This document shows positions 38,101 to 51,800 of a stretch of DNA of 64,000 nucleotides, in pieces. Position 1 is the first letter of the stretch. The number at the start of each line of letters is the position of its first letter. The notes beneath the pieces were generated by a model. That model saw only the letters and a program-made list of their open reading frames with translations. It had not been told where the DNA came from and made no database searches. Made by a program: the position numbers and the translations under genes. The DNA lies in contig CATQJD010000140.1 of the NCBI GenBank assembly GCA_958298945.1, positions 310,001-374,000 on the forward strand, read 5' to 3'. Source of the DNA: Atherix ibis (lineage: Eukaryota > Arthropoda > Insecta > Diptera > Athericidae).

Positions 38101-40930
38101 AATATGAAGTAGTATGTTTAAGAGGAGTATGAAGTAGTATGTTTAAGAGGAATATGAAGTAGTATGTCTAAGAGGAATATGAAGTTGCATGTTTAAGAGG
38201 AATATGCAGCAGTATATTTAAGAGGAATATGAAGTAGTATATTTAAGTGGAATATGAACTAGTATGTTTAAGAGGAATATGCAGTAGTATGTTTAAGAGA
38301 AATATGCAGTAGTATATTTAAGAGGAATATGCAGTAGTATATTTAAGAGGCATATGAAGTAGTATGTTTAAGAAGAATATAAAGTAGTATGTTTAAGAGG
38401 AATATGAAGTAGCATATTTAAGAGGAATATAAAGTAGTATGTTTAAGAGGAATATGAAGTAGTATGTTTAAGAGGAATATGAAGTAGTATGTTTAAGAGG
38501 AATATAAAGTAGTATGTTTAAGAGGAATATGAAGTAGCATATTTAAGAGGAATATGAAGTAGTATGTTTAAGAGGAATATGAAGTAGTATGTTTAAGAGG
38601 AATATGAAGTAGTATGTTTAAGAGGCATATGAAGTAGTATATTTAAGAGGAATATGAAGTAGTTTGTTTAAGAGGAATATGAAGTAGTATGTTTAAGAGG
38701 AATATGAGGTTGTATGTTTAAGAGAAATATGAAGTAGTATGTTTAAGAGGAATATGAAGTAGTATGTGTAAGAGGAATATGAAGTAGTACGTTTAGGAGG
38801 AATATTAAGTAGTATATTTAAGAGGAATATGAAGTAGTATGTTTAAGAAGAATATAAAGTAGTATATTTAAGAGGAATATGAAGTAGTATATTTAAGAGG
38901 AATATGAAGTAGTATGTTTAATAGGAATATGAAGTAGTATGTTTAAGAGGAATATGAAGTAGTATGTTTAAGAGGAATATGAAGTAGTATGTTTAAGAGG
39001 AATATGAAGTAGTATATTTAAGAGGAATATGAAGTAGTTTGTTTAAGAGTAATATGAAGAAGTATGTTTAAGAGGAATATAAGGGTGTATGTTTAAGAGA
39101 AATATGAAGTAGTATGTTTAAGAGGAATATGAAGTAGTATGTGTAAGAGCAATATGAAGTAGTACGTTTAAGAGGAATATTAAGTAGTATATTTAAGAGG
39201 AATATGAAGTAGTTTGTTTAAGAAGAATATAAAGTAGTATATTTAAGAGGAATATGAAGTAGTATATTTAAGAGGAATATGAAGTAATATGTTTAATAGG
39301 AATATGAAGTAGTATGTTTAAGATGAATATGAAGTAGTATGTTTAAGAGGAATATGAAGTAGTATGTTTAAGAGAAATATGAAGTAGTATGTTTAAGAGG
39401 AATATGAAGTAGTATGTTTAAGAGGAATATGAAGTAGTATGTTTAAGAGGAATATGCAGTAGTATGTTTAAGAGGAATATGAAGTAGTATGTTTAAGAGG
39501 AGTATGAAGTAGTATGTTTAAGAGGAATATGAAGTAGTATGTCTAAGAGGAATATGAAGTAGCATGTTTAAGAGGAATATGAAGTAGTTTGTTAAAGAGG
39601 AATATGAAGTAGTATGTTTAAGAGGAATATGAAGTAGTATATTTAAGAGGAATATGAAGTAGTATGTTTAAGACGAATAAGAAGTAGTATGTTTAAGAGG
39701 AATATGAAGTAGTATGTGTAAGAGGAATATGAAGTGGTATGTTTAAGAGGAATATGAAGTTGTATGTTTAAGAGGAATATGAAGTAGTATATTTAAGAGG
39801 AATATGAAGTAGTATGTTTAAGTGGAATATGAAGTAGTATATTTAAGAGGAAAATGAAGTAGTATGTTTAAGAGGAATATAAGTAGTATGCTTAAGAGGA
39901 ATATGAAGTAGTTTATTTAAGAGGAATATGAGGTAACATGTTTAAGAGGAATATGAAGTAGTATGTTTAACAGGGATATGAAATAGTATATTTAAGAGGA
40001 ATATGAAGTAGTATGTTTAAGAGGAATATGAAGCAGTATGTTTAAGAGGAATATGCAGCAGTATATTTAAAAGGAATATGAAGTAGTATGTTTAAGAGGC
40101 ATATGAAGTAGTATGTTTAAGAGGAATATGAAGTAGTATATTTAAGACGAATATGAAGTAGTATGTTTAAGAGGAATATGAAGTAGTATGTGTAACAGAA
40201 TATGAAGTGGTATTTTTAAGAGGAATATGAAGTAGTATGTTTAACAGGAATACGAAGTAGTATATTTAAGAGGAATATGAAGTAGTATGTTTAACAGGAA
40301 TATGAAGTAGTACATTTAAGAGGAATATGAAGTAGTATGTTTAAGAGGAATATGAAGTAGTATGTTTAAGAGGAATATGAAGTAGTATGTTTAAGAGGAA
40401 TATGAAGTAGTATGTTTAAGAGGAATATGAAGTAGTATGTGTAAGAGGAATATGAAGTAGTACGTTTAAGAGGAATATTAAGTAGTATATTTAAGAGGAA
40501 TATGAAGTAGTTTGTTTAAGAAGAATATAAAGTAGTATATTTAAAAGGAATATGAAGTAGTATATTAAAGAGGAATATGAAGTAATATGTTTAATAGGAA
40601 TATGAAGTAGTATGTTTAAGATGAATATGAAGTAGTATGTTTAAGAGGAATATGAAGTAGTATGTTTAAGAGAAATATGAAGTAGTATGTTTAAGAGGAA
40701 TATGAAGTAGTATGTTTAAGAGGAATATGAAGTAGTATGTTTAAGAGGAATATGCAGTAGTATGTTTAAGAGGAATATGAAGTAGTATGTTTAAGAGGAG
40801 TATGAAGTAGTATGTTTAAGAGGAATATGAAGTAGTATGTCTAAGAGGAATATGAAGTTGCATGTTTAAGAGGAATATGCAGCAGTATATTTAAGAGGAA
40901 TATGAAGTAGTATGTTTAAGTGGAATATGA
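35101..40930 (+). repeat. Large duplication, lag 3,124 then 3,248 bp
   Basis: Copy 1 runs from about 35,101 to 37,680 and copy 2 from 38,225 to about 40,930. Lag 3,124 holds from aagtggaat (35,101 and 38,225) through gcatatg (35,226 and 38,350) and gtgtaagagc (36,001 and 39,125). After about 36,680 it becomes 3,248 (gaatatgaag at 36,901 and 40,149; gcagcag at 37,631 and 40,879). The step of 124 bp is a five-monomer block with taagtgg, gaaaatg, aatataagtag and gtttattt. It is present at about 39,810-39,935 and also at about 32,400-32,520, so copy 1 most likely lost it. The one-base deficits match the 24-bp monomers inside (aacagaatatg; aatataag). Confidence 0.88.
37080..38225 (+). repeat. Nested tandem duplication, lag 575 bp (23 monomers)
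   Basis: gtacgtttaagaggaatatt is preceded by aatatgaag at 37,201 and again at 37,776. The following order (gtttgtttaagaagaatataaag, gtatattaaag, gtaatatg, taataggaat, taagatg, gagtatg, gtctaag, gttgcatg, gcagcag) repeats in full, ending near 37,650 and 38,225. It lies between the two copies of the 3.1-kb duplication and is present once at the end of copy 2, so it arose in copy 1 or at the junction. There is no indel. Confidence 0.87.
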
Positions 40931-41099
40931 AGTAGTATGTTTAAGAGGAATATGAAGTAGTATGTTTAAGAGGAATATGAAGTAGTATGTTTAAGAGGAA
41001 TATGAAGTAGTATGTTTAAGAGGAATATGAAGTAGTATGTTTAAGAGGAATATGAAGTAGTATGTTTAAGAGGAATATAAAGTAGTATGTTTAAGAGAA

Positions 41100-44000
41100 A
41101 TATAAAGTGCAATGTTTAAGAGGAATATGAAATATTATGATTAAGATGAATATGAAGTAGTATGTTTAAGAGGAATATGAAGTAGTATGTTTAACAGGAA
41201 TATGAAATAGTATATTTTAGAGGAATATGAAGTAGTATGTTAAAGAGGAATATAAGGTAGTATGATTAAGTGGAATATGAAGTAGTATGTTTAAGAGGAA
41301 TATGAAGTAGTATGTTTAAGAGGAACATGAAGTAGTATGTTTAAGGGGAATATGAAGTAGTATATTTAATAGGAATATGAAGTAGTATATGTAAGAGGAA
41401 TATGAAGTAGTATGTTTAAGAGGAATATGAAGTAGTATGTTTAAGAGGAATATGAAGTAGTAAGTTTAAGAGGTATATGAAGTAGTATGTTTAAGAGGAA
41501 TATGAAGTAGTATATTTGAGAGGAATATGAAGTAGTATATTTAAGAGAAATATGAAGTAGTATGTTTAAGAGGAATATGAAGTAGTATATTTAAGAGGAA
41601 TATGAAGTAGTATATTTAAGAGGAATATGAAGTAGAATGTTTAAGAGGAACATGAAGTAGTATACTTAAGAGGAATATGAAGTAGTATGTTTAAGAGGAA
41701 CACGAAGTAGTATGTTTAGGTGGAATATGAAGTAGTATGTTTAAGACGAATATGAAGTAGTATGTTTAAGAGGACTTTGAAGTAGTATGTTTAAGAAGCA
41801 TATGAAGTAGTATGTTTAAGAGGAATATGAAGTAGTATGTTCCAGAGGAATATGAAGTAGTATGTATTAGAAGAATATGAAGTAGTATGTTTAAGAGGAA
41901 TATGAAGTAGTATGTTTAAAAGGAATATGAAGTAGTATGTTTAAGAGGAATATGAAGTAGTATATTTAAGAGGAATATGAAGTAGTATATTTAAGAGGAA
42001 TATGAAGTAGTATGTTTAAGAGGAATATGAAGTAGTATGTTTAAGAGGAATATGAAGTAGTATGTATAAGAAGAATATGAAGTAGTATGTTTAAGAGGAA
42101 TATGAAGTAGTATGTTTAAGAGGAATATGTAGTAGTATGTTTAAGAGGAATATGAAGTAGTGTATTTAAGAGGATTATGAAGTAGTATATTTAAGAGAAA
42201 TATGAAGTAGTATGTTTAAGAGGAATATGAAGTAGTATGTTTTAGTGGAATATGAAGTAATATGTTTAAGATGAATATGAAGAAGTATGTTAAAGAGGAA
42301 TATGAAGTAGTATGTTTAAGAGTAATATGAAGTAGTATGTTTAAGAGGAATATGAAGTAGTATGTTTAAGAGGAATAAAAAGAAGTATGTTTAAGAGGAA
42401 TATGAAGTAGTATATTTCAGAGGAATATGAAGAAGTATATTTAAGAGGAATATGAAGTAGTATATTTAAAGGAATATGAAGTAGTATGTTTAAGAGGATT
42501 ATGCAGTAGAATGTTTAAGAGGAATATGAAGTAGTATGGTTAAGAGGAGTATGAAGTAGAATGTTTAAGAGGAATATGAAGTAGTATGTTTAAAAGGAAT
42601 ATAAAGTAGCATGTTTAAGAGGAATATGAAGTAGTTCGTTTAAGAGGAATATGAAGTAGTATATTTAAGAGGAATATGAAGTAGTATATTTAAGACGAAT
42701 ATGAAGTAGTATGTTTAAGAGGAATATGAAGTAGTACGTTTAAGTGGAATATGAAGTATTATGTTTAAGAAGAATATGCAGTAGTATATTTAAGAGGAAT
42801 ATGCAGCAGTATATTTAAGAGGAATATGAAGTAGTATGTTTAAGAGGAATATGAAGTAGTATGTTTAAGAGGAATATGAAGTAGTATGTTTAAGAGAAAT
42901 ATGAAGTAGTATGTTTAAGAGGAATATGAAGTAGTATGTTTAAGAGGAATATAAAGTAGTATGTTTAAGAGAAATATGAAGTGCAATGTTTAAGAGGAAT
43001 ATGAAATATTATGATTAAGAGGAATATGAAGTAGTATGTTTAAGAGGAATATGAAGTAGTATGTTTAACAGGAATATGAAGTAGTATATTTAAGAGGAAT
43101 ATGAAGTAGTATGTTAAAGAGGAATATAAGGTAGTATGTTTAAGAGGAATATGAAGTAGTATGTTTAAGAGGAATATGAAGTAGTATGTTTAAGAGGAAC
43201 ATGAAGTAGTATTTTTAAGGGGAATATGAAGTAGTATATTTAATAGGAATATGAAGTAGTATATGTAAGAGGAATATGAAGTAGTATGTTTAAGAGGAAT
43301 ATGAAGTAGTATGTTTAAGAGGAATATGAAGTAGTAAGTTTAAGAGGTATATGAAGTAGTATGTTTAAGAGGAATATGAAGTAGTATATTTGAGAGGAAT
43401 ATGAAGTAGTATATTTAAGAGAAATATGAAGTAGTATGTTTAAGATGAATATGAAGTAGTATATTTAAGAGGAATATGAAGTAGTATATTTAAGAGGAAT
43501 ATGAAGTAGAATGTTTAAGAGGAATATGAAGTAGTATACTTAAGAGGAATATGAAGTAGTATGTTTAAGAGGAACACGAAGTAGTATGTTTAGGTGGAAT
43601 ATGAAGTAGTATGTTTAAGAGGAATATGAAGTAGTATGTTTAAGAGGACTTTGAAGTAGTATGTTTAAGAAACATATGAAGTAGTATGTTTAAGAGGAAT
43701 ATTAAGTAGTATGTTTAAGAGGAATATGAAGTAGTATGTATTAGAAGAATATGAAGTAGTATGTTTAAGAGGAATATGAAGTAGTATGTTTAAAAGGAAT
43801 ATGAAGTAGTATGTTTAAGAGGAATATGAAGTAGTATATTTAAGAGGAATATGAAGTAGTATATTTAAGAGGAATATGAAGTAGTATGTTTAAGAGGAAT
43901 ATGAAGTAGTATGTTAAAGAGGAATATGAAGTAGTATGTTTAAGAGCAATAAGAAGTAGTATGTTTAAGAGGAATATGAAGTAGTATGTTTAAGAGGAAC

Positions 44001-44960
44001 ATAAAGTAGTATGTTTAAGAGATATATGAAGTGCAATGTTTAAGAGGAATATGAAATATTATGATTAAGAGGAATATGAAGTAGTATGTTTAAGAGGAAT
44101 ATGAAGTAGTATGTTTAACAGGAATATGAAGTAGTATATTTAAGAGGAATATGAAGTAGTATGTTAAAGAGGAATATAAGGTAGTATGTTTAAGAGAAAT
44201 ATGAAGTAGTATGTTTAAGAGGAATATGAAGTAGTATGTTTAAGAGGAATATGAAGTAGTATGTTTAAGGGGAATATGAAGTAGTATATTTAAGAGGAAT
44301 ATGAAGTAGTATATGTAAGAGGAATATGAAGTAGTATGTTTAAGAGGAATATGAAGTAGTATGTTTAAGAGGAATATGAAGTAGTAAGTTTAAGAGGTAT
44401 ATGAAGTAGTATGTTTAATAGGAATATGAAGTAGTATATTTGAGAGGAATATGAAGTAGTATATTTAAGAGAAATATGAAGTAGTATGTTTAAGAGGAAT
44501 ATGAAGTAGTATATTTAAGAGGAATATGAAGTAGTATATTTAAGAGGAATATGAAGTAGAATGTTTAAGAGGAATATGAAGTAGTATATTTAAGAGGAAT
44601 ATGAAGTAGTATGTTTAAGAGGAACACGAAGTAGTATGTTTAGGAGGAATATGAAGTAGTATGTTTAAGAGGAATATGAAGTAGTATGTTTAAGAGGACT
44701 TTGAAGTAGTATGTTTAAGAAGCAAATGAAGTAGTATGTTTAAGAGGAATATGAAGTAGTATGTTTAAGAGGAATATGAAGTAGTATGTATTAGAAGAAT
44801 ATGAAGTAGTATATTTAAGAGGAATATGAAGTAGTATGTTTAAAAGGAATATGAAGTAGTATGTTTAAGAGGAATATGAAGTAGTATATTTAAGAGGAAT
44901 ATGAAGTAGTATATTTAAGAGAAATATGATGTAGTATGTTTAAGAGGAATATGAAGTAGT
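41100..44960 (+). repeat. Three-copy block, lags 1,874 and 1,050 bp
   Basis: gtgcaatg followed by gaaatattatgattaag occurs at 41,107, 42,981 and 44,031. cacgaag followed by a gtttagg monomer is at 41,701, 43,575 and 44,625. gtatgtattagaag follows in each near 41,862, 43,735 and 44,785. The first lag is 75 x 25 minus 1 (one tttaaagg monomer near 42,467), and the second is exactly 42 monomers. Between the first and second copies, about 42,100-42,950 is a different run that holds tttaaagg, gattatgcagtagaatg and gtacgtttaagtgg. Copies differ by scattered substitutions (gaacatg against gaatatg; taggtgg against taggagg). Confidence 0.85.
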
Positions 44961-47900
44961 ATGTTTTAGAGGAATATGAAGTAATATGTTTAAGAGGAAT
45001 ATGAAGTAGTATGTTTAAGAAGAATATGAAGTAGAATGTCAAGGAGGAATATAAAGAAGTATGTTTAAGAGAAATATGAAGTAGTATGTTTAAGAGAAAT
45101 ATGAAGTAGTATGTTTAAGAGGAATATGAAGTAGTACGTTTAAGTTGAATATAAAGTAGTATGTTTAAGAAGAATATGCAGTAGTATATTTAAGAGGAAT
45201 ATGCAGCAGTATATTTAAGAGGAATATGAAGTAGTATGTTTAAGAGGAATATGAAGTAGTATGTTTAAGAGGAATATGAAGTAGTATGTTTAAGAGGAAT
45301 ATGAAGTAGTATGTTTAAGAGGAATATGAAGTAGTATGTTTAAGAGGAATATGAAGTAGTATGTTTAAGAGGAATATAAAGAAGTATGTTTAAGAGGTAT
45401 ATGAAGTAGCATATTTCAGAGGAATATGAAGAAGTATATTTAACAGGAATATGAAGTAGTATATTTAAAGGAATATGAAGTAGTATGTTTAAGAGGATTA
45501 TGCAGTAGAATGTTTAAGAGGTATATGAAGTAGTTTGTTTCAGAGGAATATGAAGTAGTATGTTTAAGTGGAATATGAAGTTGTATGTTTAAGAGGAATA
45601 TGAAGTAATATGCTTAAGAGAAATATGAAGTAGTATGTTTAAGAGGAATATGAAGTAGTATGTTTGAGAGGAATATGAAGTAGTATGTTTAAGAGGAATA
45701 TGCAGTAGTATGTTTAAGAGGAATATGAAGTAGTATGTTTAAGAGGAGTATGAAGTAGTATGTTTAAGAGGAATATGAAGTAGTATGTTCAAAAGGAATA
45801 TGCAGTAGCATGTTTAAGAGGAATATGAAGTAGTTTGTTTAAGAGGAATATGAAGTAGTATATTTAAGAGGAATATGAAGTAGTATATTTAAGACGAATA
45901 TGAAGTAGTATGTTTAAGAGGAATATGAAGTAGTATGTGTAACAGAATATGAAGTGGTATGTTTAAGAGGAATATGAAGTAGTATGTTTAACAGGAATAT
46001 GAAGTAGTATATTTAAGAGGAATATGAAGTAGTATGTGTAAGTGGAATATGAGGTAGTATATTTAAGAGGAATATGAAGTAGTATGTTTAAGAGGAATAT
46101 AAGTAGTATGCTTAAGAGGAATATGAAGTAGTATATTTAAAAGGAATATGAAGTAGTATGTTTAAGAGGAATATGAAGTAGTATGTTTAACAGGAATATG
46201 AAGTAGTATATTTAAGAGGAATATGAAGTAGTATGTTTAAGAGGAATATGAAGTAGTATGTTTAAGAATAATATAAGGTAGTATGTTGAAGAGGAATATG
46301 AAGTAGTATGTTTAAGAGGAATATGAAGTAGTATGTTTAAGAGGAATATGAAGTGCTATGTTTAAGAGGAATATGAAATAGTATATTTAAGAGGAATATG
46401 AAGTAGTATGTTTAAGAGGATTATGAAGTAGTATATTTAAGAGGAATATGAAGTAGTATGTTTAAGAGGAGTATGAAGTAGTATGTTTAAGAGGAATATG
46501 AAGTAGTATGTTTAAGAGGAATATGAAGTAGTATGTTTCAGAGGAATATGAAGTAGTATATTTAAGAGGAATATGAAGTAGTATATTTAAGAGGAATATG
46601 AAGTAATATGTTTAAGAGGAATATGAAGTAGTATGTTTAAGAGGAATATGAAGTAGTATGTCAAGGAGGAATATAAAGAAGTATGTTTAAGAGAAATATG
46701 AAGTAGTATGTTTAAGAGAAATATGAAGTAGTATGTTTAAGAGGAATATGAAGTAGTACGTTTAAGTTGAATATTAAGTAGTATGTTTAAGAAGAATATG
46801 CAGTAGTATATTTAAGAGGAATATGCAGCAGTATATTTAAGAGGAATATGAAGTAGTATGTTTAAGAGGAATATGAAGTAGTATGTTTAAGAGGAATATG
46901 AAGTAGTATGTTTAAGAGGAATATGAAGTAGTATGTTTAAGAGTAATATGAAGTAGTATGTTTAAGAGGAATATGAAGTAGTATATTTAAGAGGAATATG
47001 AAGAAGTATGTTTAAGAGGTATATGAAGTAGTATATTTCAGAGGAATATGAAGAAGTATATTTAAGAGGAATATGAAGTAGTATATTTAAAGGAATATGA
47101 AGTAGTATGTTTAAGAGGATTATGCAGTAGAATGTTTAAGAGGTATATGAAGTAGTATGTTTCAGAGGAATATGAAGTAGTATGTTTAAGTGGAATATGA
47201 AGTTGTATGTTTAAGAGGAATATGAAGTAATATGTTTAAGAGAAATATGAAGTAGTATGTTTAAGAGGAATATGAAATAGTATGTTTGAGAGGAATATGA
47301 AGTAGTATGTTTAAGAGGAATATGCAGTAGTATGTTTAAGAGGAATATCAAGTAGTATGTTTAAGAGGAGTATGAAGTAGTATGTTTAAGAGGAATATGA
47401 AGTAGTATGTTTAAAAGGAATATGAAGTAGCATGTTTAAGAGGAATATGAAGTAGTTTGTTTAAGAGGAATATGAAGTAGTATATTTAAGAGGAATATGA
47501 AGTAGTATATTTAAGACGAATATGAAGTAGTATGTGTAAGAGAAATATGAAGTAGTATGTGTAACAGAATATGAAGTGGTATGTTTAAGAGGAATATGAA
47601 GTAGTATGTTTAACAGGAATATGAAGTAGTATATTTAAGAGGAATATGAAGTAGTATGTGTAAGTGGAATATGAAGTAGTATATTTAAGAGGAATATGAA
47701 GTAGTATGTTTAAGAGGAATATAAGTAGTATGCTTAAGAGGAATATGAAGTAGTATATTTAAGAGGAATATGAAGTAGTATGCTTAAGAGGAATATGAAG
47801 TAGTATGTTTAACAGGAATATGAAGTAGTATATTTAAGAGGAATATGAAGTAGTATGTTTAAGAGGAATATGAAGTAGTATGTTTAAGAGTAATATAAGG

Positions 47901-48212
47901 TAGTATGTTTAAGAGGAATATGAAGTAGTATGTTTAAGAGGAATATGAAGTAGTATGTTTAAGAGGAATATGAAGTGATATGTTTAAGAGGAATATGAAA
48001 TAGTATATTTAAGAGGAATATGAAGTAGTATGTTTAAGAGGATTATGAAGTAGTATATTTAAGAGGAATATGAAGTAGTATGTTTAAGAGGAATATGAAG
48101 TAGTATGTTTAAGAGGAATATGAAGTAGTATGTTTAAGAGGAATATGAAGTAGTATGTTTCAGAGGAATATGAAGTAGTATATTTAAGAGGAATATGAAG
48201 TAGTATATTTAA
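44940..48212 (+). repeat. Tandem duplication, lag 1,622 bp (65 monomers - 3)
   Basis: tcaagg (45,039 and 46,661), taagttg (45,141 and 46,763), tttaaagg (45,464 and 47,086) and tttcagagg (46,536 and 48,158) all repeat at 1,622 bp. The three-base deficit is three 24-bp monomers in each period: tttaaagg, aacagaatatg near 45,943 and aatataag near 46,102. Copies differ at several sites, for example gtagaatgtc against gtagtatgtc and gtttgtttcag against gtatgtttcag. The match fades at about 46,590/48,212, where gtaatatgtttaag meets gtagtatgttttag. Confidence 0.87.
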
Positions 48213-48884
48213 GAGGAATATGAAGTAGTATGTTTTAGAGGAATATGAAGTAGTATGTTTAAGAGGAATATGAAGTAGTATGTTTAAGAAGAATATGAAG
48301 TAGTGTATTTAAGAGGAATATGAAGTAGTATATTTAAGAGGAATATGAAGTAGTATGTTGAAGAGGAATATGAAGTAGTATGTTTAAGAAGAATATGAAG
48401 TAGTATATTTAAGAGGAATATGAAGTAGTATATTTAAGAGGAATATGAAGTAGTATATTTAAGAGGAATATGAAGTAGTATATTTAAGAGGAATATGAAG
48501 TAGTATATTTAAGAGGAATATGAAGTAGTATGTTTAAGAAGAATGTGAAGTAGTATATTTAAGAGGAATATGAAATAGTATGTTTAAGACGAATATGAAG
48601 TAGTATGTTTAAGAGGAATATGAAGTAGTATGTTTAAAAGGTATATGAAGTAGTATGTTTAAGAGAAATATGAAGTAGTATGTTTAAGAGGAATATGAAG
48701 TAGTATGTTTAAGAGGAATATGAAGTTGTATGTCAAGGAGGAATATAAAGAAGTATGTTTAAGAGTAATATGAAGTAGTATATTTAAGAGGAATATGAAG
48801 TAGTATGTTTAAGAGGAATATGAAGAAGTATGTTTAAGAGGAATATGAAGTAGTATATTTCAGAGGAATATGAAGAACTATATT

Positions 48885-51800
48885 TAAGAGGAATATGAAG
48901 TAGTATATTTAAAGGAATATGAAGTAGTATGTTTAAGAGGATTATGCAGTAGAATGTTTAAGAGGTATATGAAGTAGTATGTTTAAGAGGAATATGAAGT
49001 AGTATGTTTAAGTGGAATATGAAGTTGTATGTTTAAGAGGAATATGAAGTAATATGTTTAAGAGGAATATGAAGTAGTTTGTTTAAGAGGAATATGAAGT
49101 AGTATATTTAAGAGGAATATGAAGTAGTATATTTAAGACGAATATGAAGTAGTATATTTAAGAGGAATATCAAGTAGTATGTGTAACAGTATATGAAGTG
49201 ATATGTTTAAGAGGAATATGAAGTAGTATGTTTAACAGGAATATGAAGTAGTATATTTAAGAGGAATATGAAGTAGTATGTGTAAGTGGAATATGAAGTA
49301 GTATATTTAAGAGGAATATGAAGTAGTATGTTTAAGAGGAATATGAAGTAGTATGCTTAAGAGGAATATGAAGTAGTATATTTAAGAGGAATATGAAGTA
49401 GTATGTTTAAGAGGAGTATGAAGTAGTATGCTTAAGAGGAATATGAAGTAGTATGTTTAAGAGGAATATGAAGTAGTATGTTTCAGAGGAATATGAAGTA
49501 GTATATTTAAGAGGAATATGAAGTAGTATATTTAAGAGGAATATGAAGTAGTATGTTTTAGAGGAATATGAAGTAGTATGTTTAAGAGGAATATGAAGTA
49601 GTATGTTTAAGAAGAATATGAAGTAGTATATTTAAGAGGAATATGAAGTAGTATATTTAGGATGAATATGAAGTAGTATGTTGAAGAGGAATATGAAGTA
49701 GTATGTTTAAGAGGAATATGAAGTAGTATGTTTAAGAGGAATATGAAGTAGTATATTTAAGAGGAATATGAAGTAGTATATTCAAGAGGAATATGAAGTA
49801 GTATATTCAAGAGGAATATGAAGTAGTATATTTAAGAGGAATATGAAGTAGTATGTTTAAGAATAATATGAAGTAGTATATTTAAGAGGAATATGAAATA
49901 GTATGTTTAAATGTATATGAAGTAGTATGTTTAAGAGAAATATAAAGTAGTATGTTTAAGAGGAATATGAAGTAGTATGTTTAAGAGGAATATGAAGTAG
50001 TATGTCAAGGAGGAATATAAAGAAGTATGTTTAAGGGAAATATGAAGTAGTATGTTTAAGAGAAATATGAAGTAGTATGTTTAAGAGGAATATGAAGTAG
50101 TACGTTTAAGTTGAATATTAAGTAGTATGTTTAAGAAGAATATGCAGTAGTATATTTAAGAGGAATATGCAGCAGTATATTTAAGAGGAATATGAAGTAG
50201 TATGTTTAAGAGGAATATGAAGTAGTATGTTTAAGAGGAATATGAAGTAGTATGTTTAAGAGGAATATGAAGTAGTATGTTTAAGAGTAATATGAAGTAG
50301 TATGTTTAAGAGGAATATGAAGTAGTATGTTTAAGAGGAATATGAAGAAGTATGTTTAAGAGGAATATGAAGTAGTATATTTCAGAGGAATATGAAGAAG
50401 TATATTTAAGAGGAATATGAAGTAGTATACTTAAAGGAATATGAAGTAGTATGTTTAAGAGGATTATGCAGTAGAATGTTTAAGAGGTATATGAAGTAGT
50501 ATGTTTAAGAGGAATATGAAGTAGTATGTTTAAGTGGAATATGAAGTTGTATGTTTAAGAGGAATATGAAGTAATATGTTTAAGAGAAATATGAAGTAGT
50601 ATGTTTAAGAGGAATATGAAGTAGTATGTTTGAGAGGAATATGAAGTAGTATGTTTAAGAGGACTAAGCAGTAGTATGTTTAAGAAGAATATGAAGTAGT
50701 ATATTTAAGAGGAATATGAAGTAGTATATTTAAGATGAATATGAAGTAGTATGTTGAAGAGGAATATGAAGTAGTATGTTTAAGAAGAATATGAAGTAGT
50801 ATGTTTAAGAGGAATATGAAGTAGTATATTTAAGAGGAATGTGAAGTAGTATGCTTAAGAGGAATATGAAGTATTATGTTTAAGAGAAATATAAGGTAGT
50901 ATGTATAAGAGGAATATGAAGTAGTATGTTTAAGAGAAATATGAAGTAGTATGTTTAAGAGGAATATGAAGTAGTATGTTTGAGAGGAATATGAAGTAGT
51001 ATGTTTAAGAGGAATATGAAGTAGTATGTTTAAAAGGAATATGAAGTAGCATGTTTAAGAGGAATATGAAGTATTTATTTTAACAGGAATATGAAGTAGT
51101 ATATTTAAGAGGAATATGAAGTAGTATGTGTAAGTGGAATATGAAGTAGTATATTTAAGAGGAATATGAAGTAGTATGTTTGAGAGGAATATAAGTTATA
51201 TGCTTAAGAGGAATATGAAGTAGTATATTTAAGAGGAATATGAAGTTGTATGTTTAAGAGGAATATGAAGTAGTATATTTAAAGGAATATGAAGTAGTAT
51301 GTTTAAGAGGATTATGCAGTAGAATGTTTAAGAGGTATATGAAGTAGTATGTTTAAGAGGAATATGAAGTAGTATGTTTAAGTGGAATATGAAGTTGTAT
51401 GTTTAAGAGGAATATGAAGTAATATGTTTAAGAGGAATATGAAGTAGTTTGTTTAAGAGGAATATGAAGTAGTATATTTAAGAGGAATATGAAGTAGTAT
51501 ATTTAAGACGAATATGAAGTAGTATATTTAAGAGGAATATCAAGTAGTATGTGTAACAGTATATGAAGTGATATGTTTAAGAGGAATATGAAGTAGTATG
51601 TTTAACAGGAATATGAAGTAGTATATTTAAGAGGAATATGAAGTAGTATGTGTAAGTGGAATATGAAGTAGTATATTTAAGAGGAATATGAAGTAGTATG
51701 TTTAAGAGGAATATGAAGTAGTATGCTTAAGAGGAATATGAAGTAGTATATTTAAGAGGAATATGAAGTAGTATGTTTAAGAGGAGTATGAAGTAGTATG

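Larger units (their letters stand above)
20600..41050 (+). repeat. Middle satellite domain (gtacgttt / gcatagg / gaataag markers)
   Basis: Here recurring groups are gtgtaagagg followed by gtacgttt, gaggcatagg, gacgaataag, gtctaagagg followed by agcatg and gtttgttaaag, and three successive gcagtag monomers followed by gcatatgaag. The last group marks the starts of related blocks at about 21,014, 22,404, 25,585, 27,497, 30,586, 35,226 and 38,350. All known 15-bp truncated monomers are in this domain. It contains the longest duplication periods of the window (about 3.1 kb) and no non-satellite sequence. Confidence 0.7.

Noticed and set aside
42361..42385. AATAAA polyadenylation signal (also near 53 in the window)
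   Set aside because: It comes from single substitutions in gaataag-type monomers, isolated and without any transcript structure around it.
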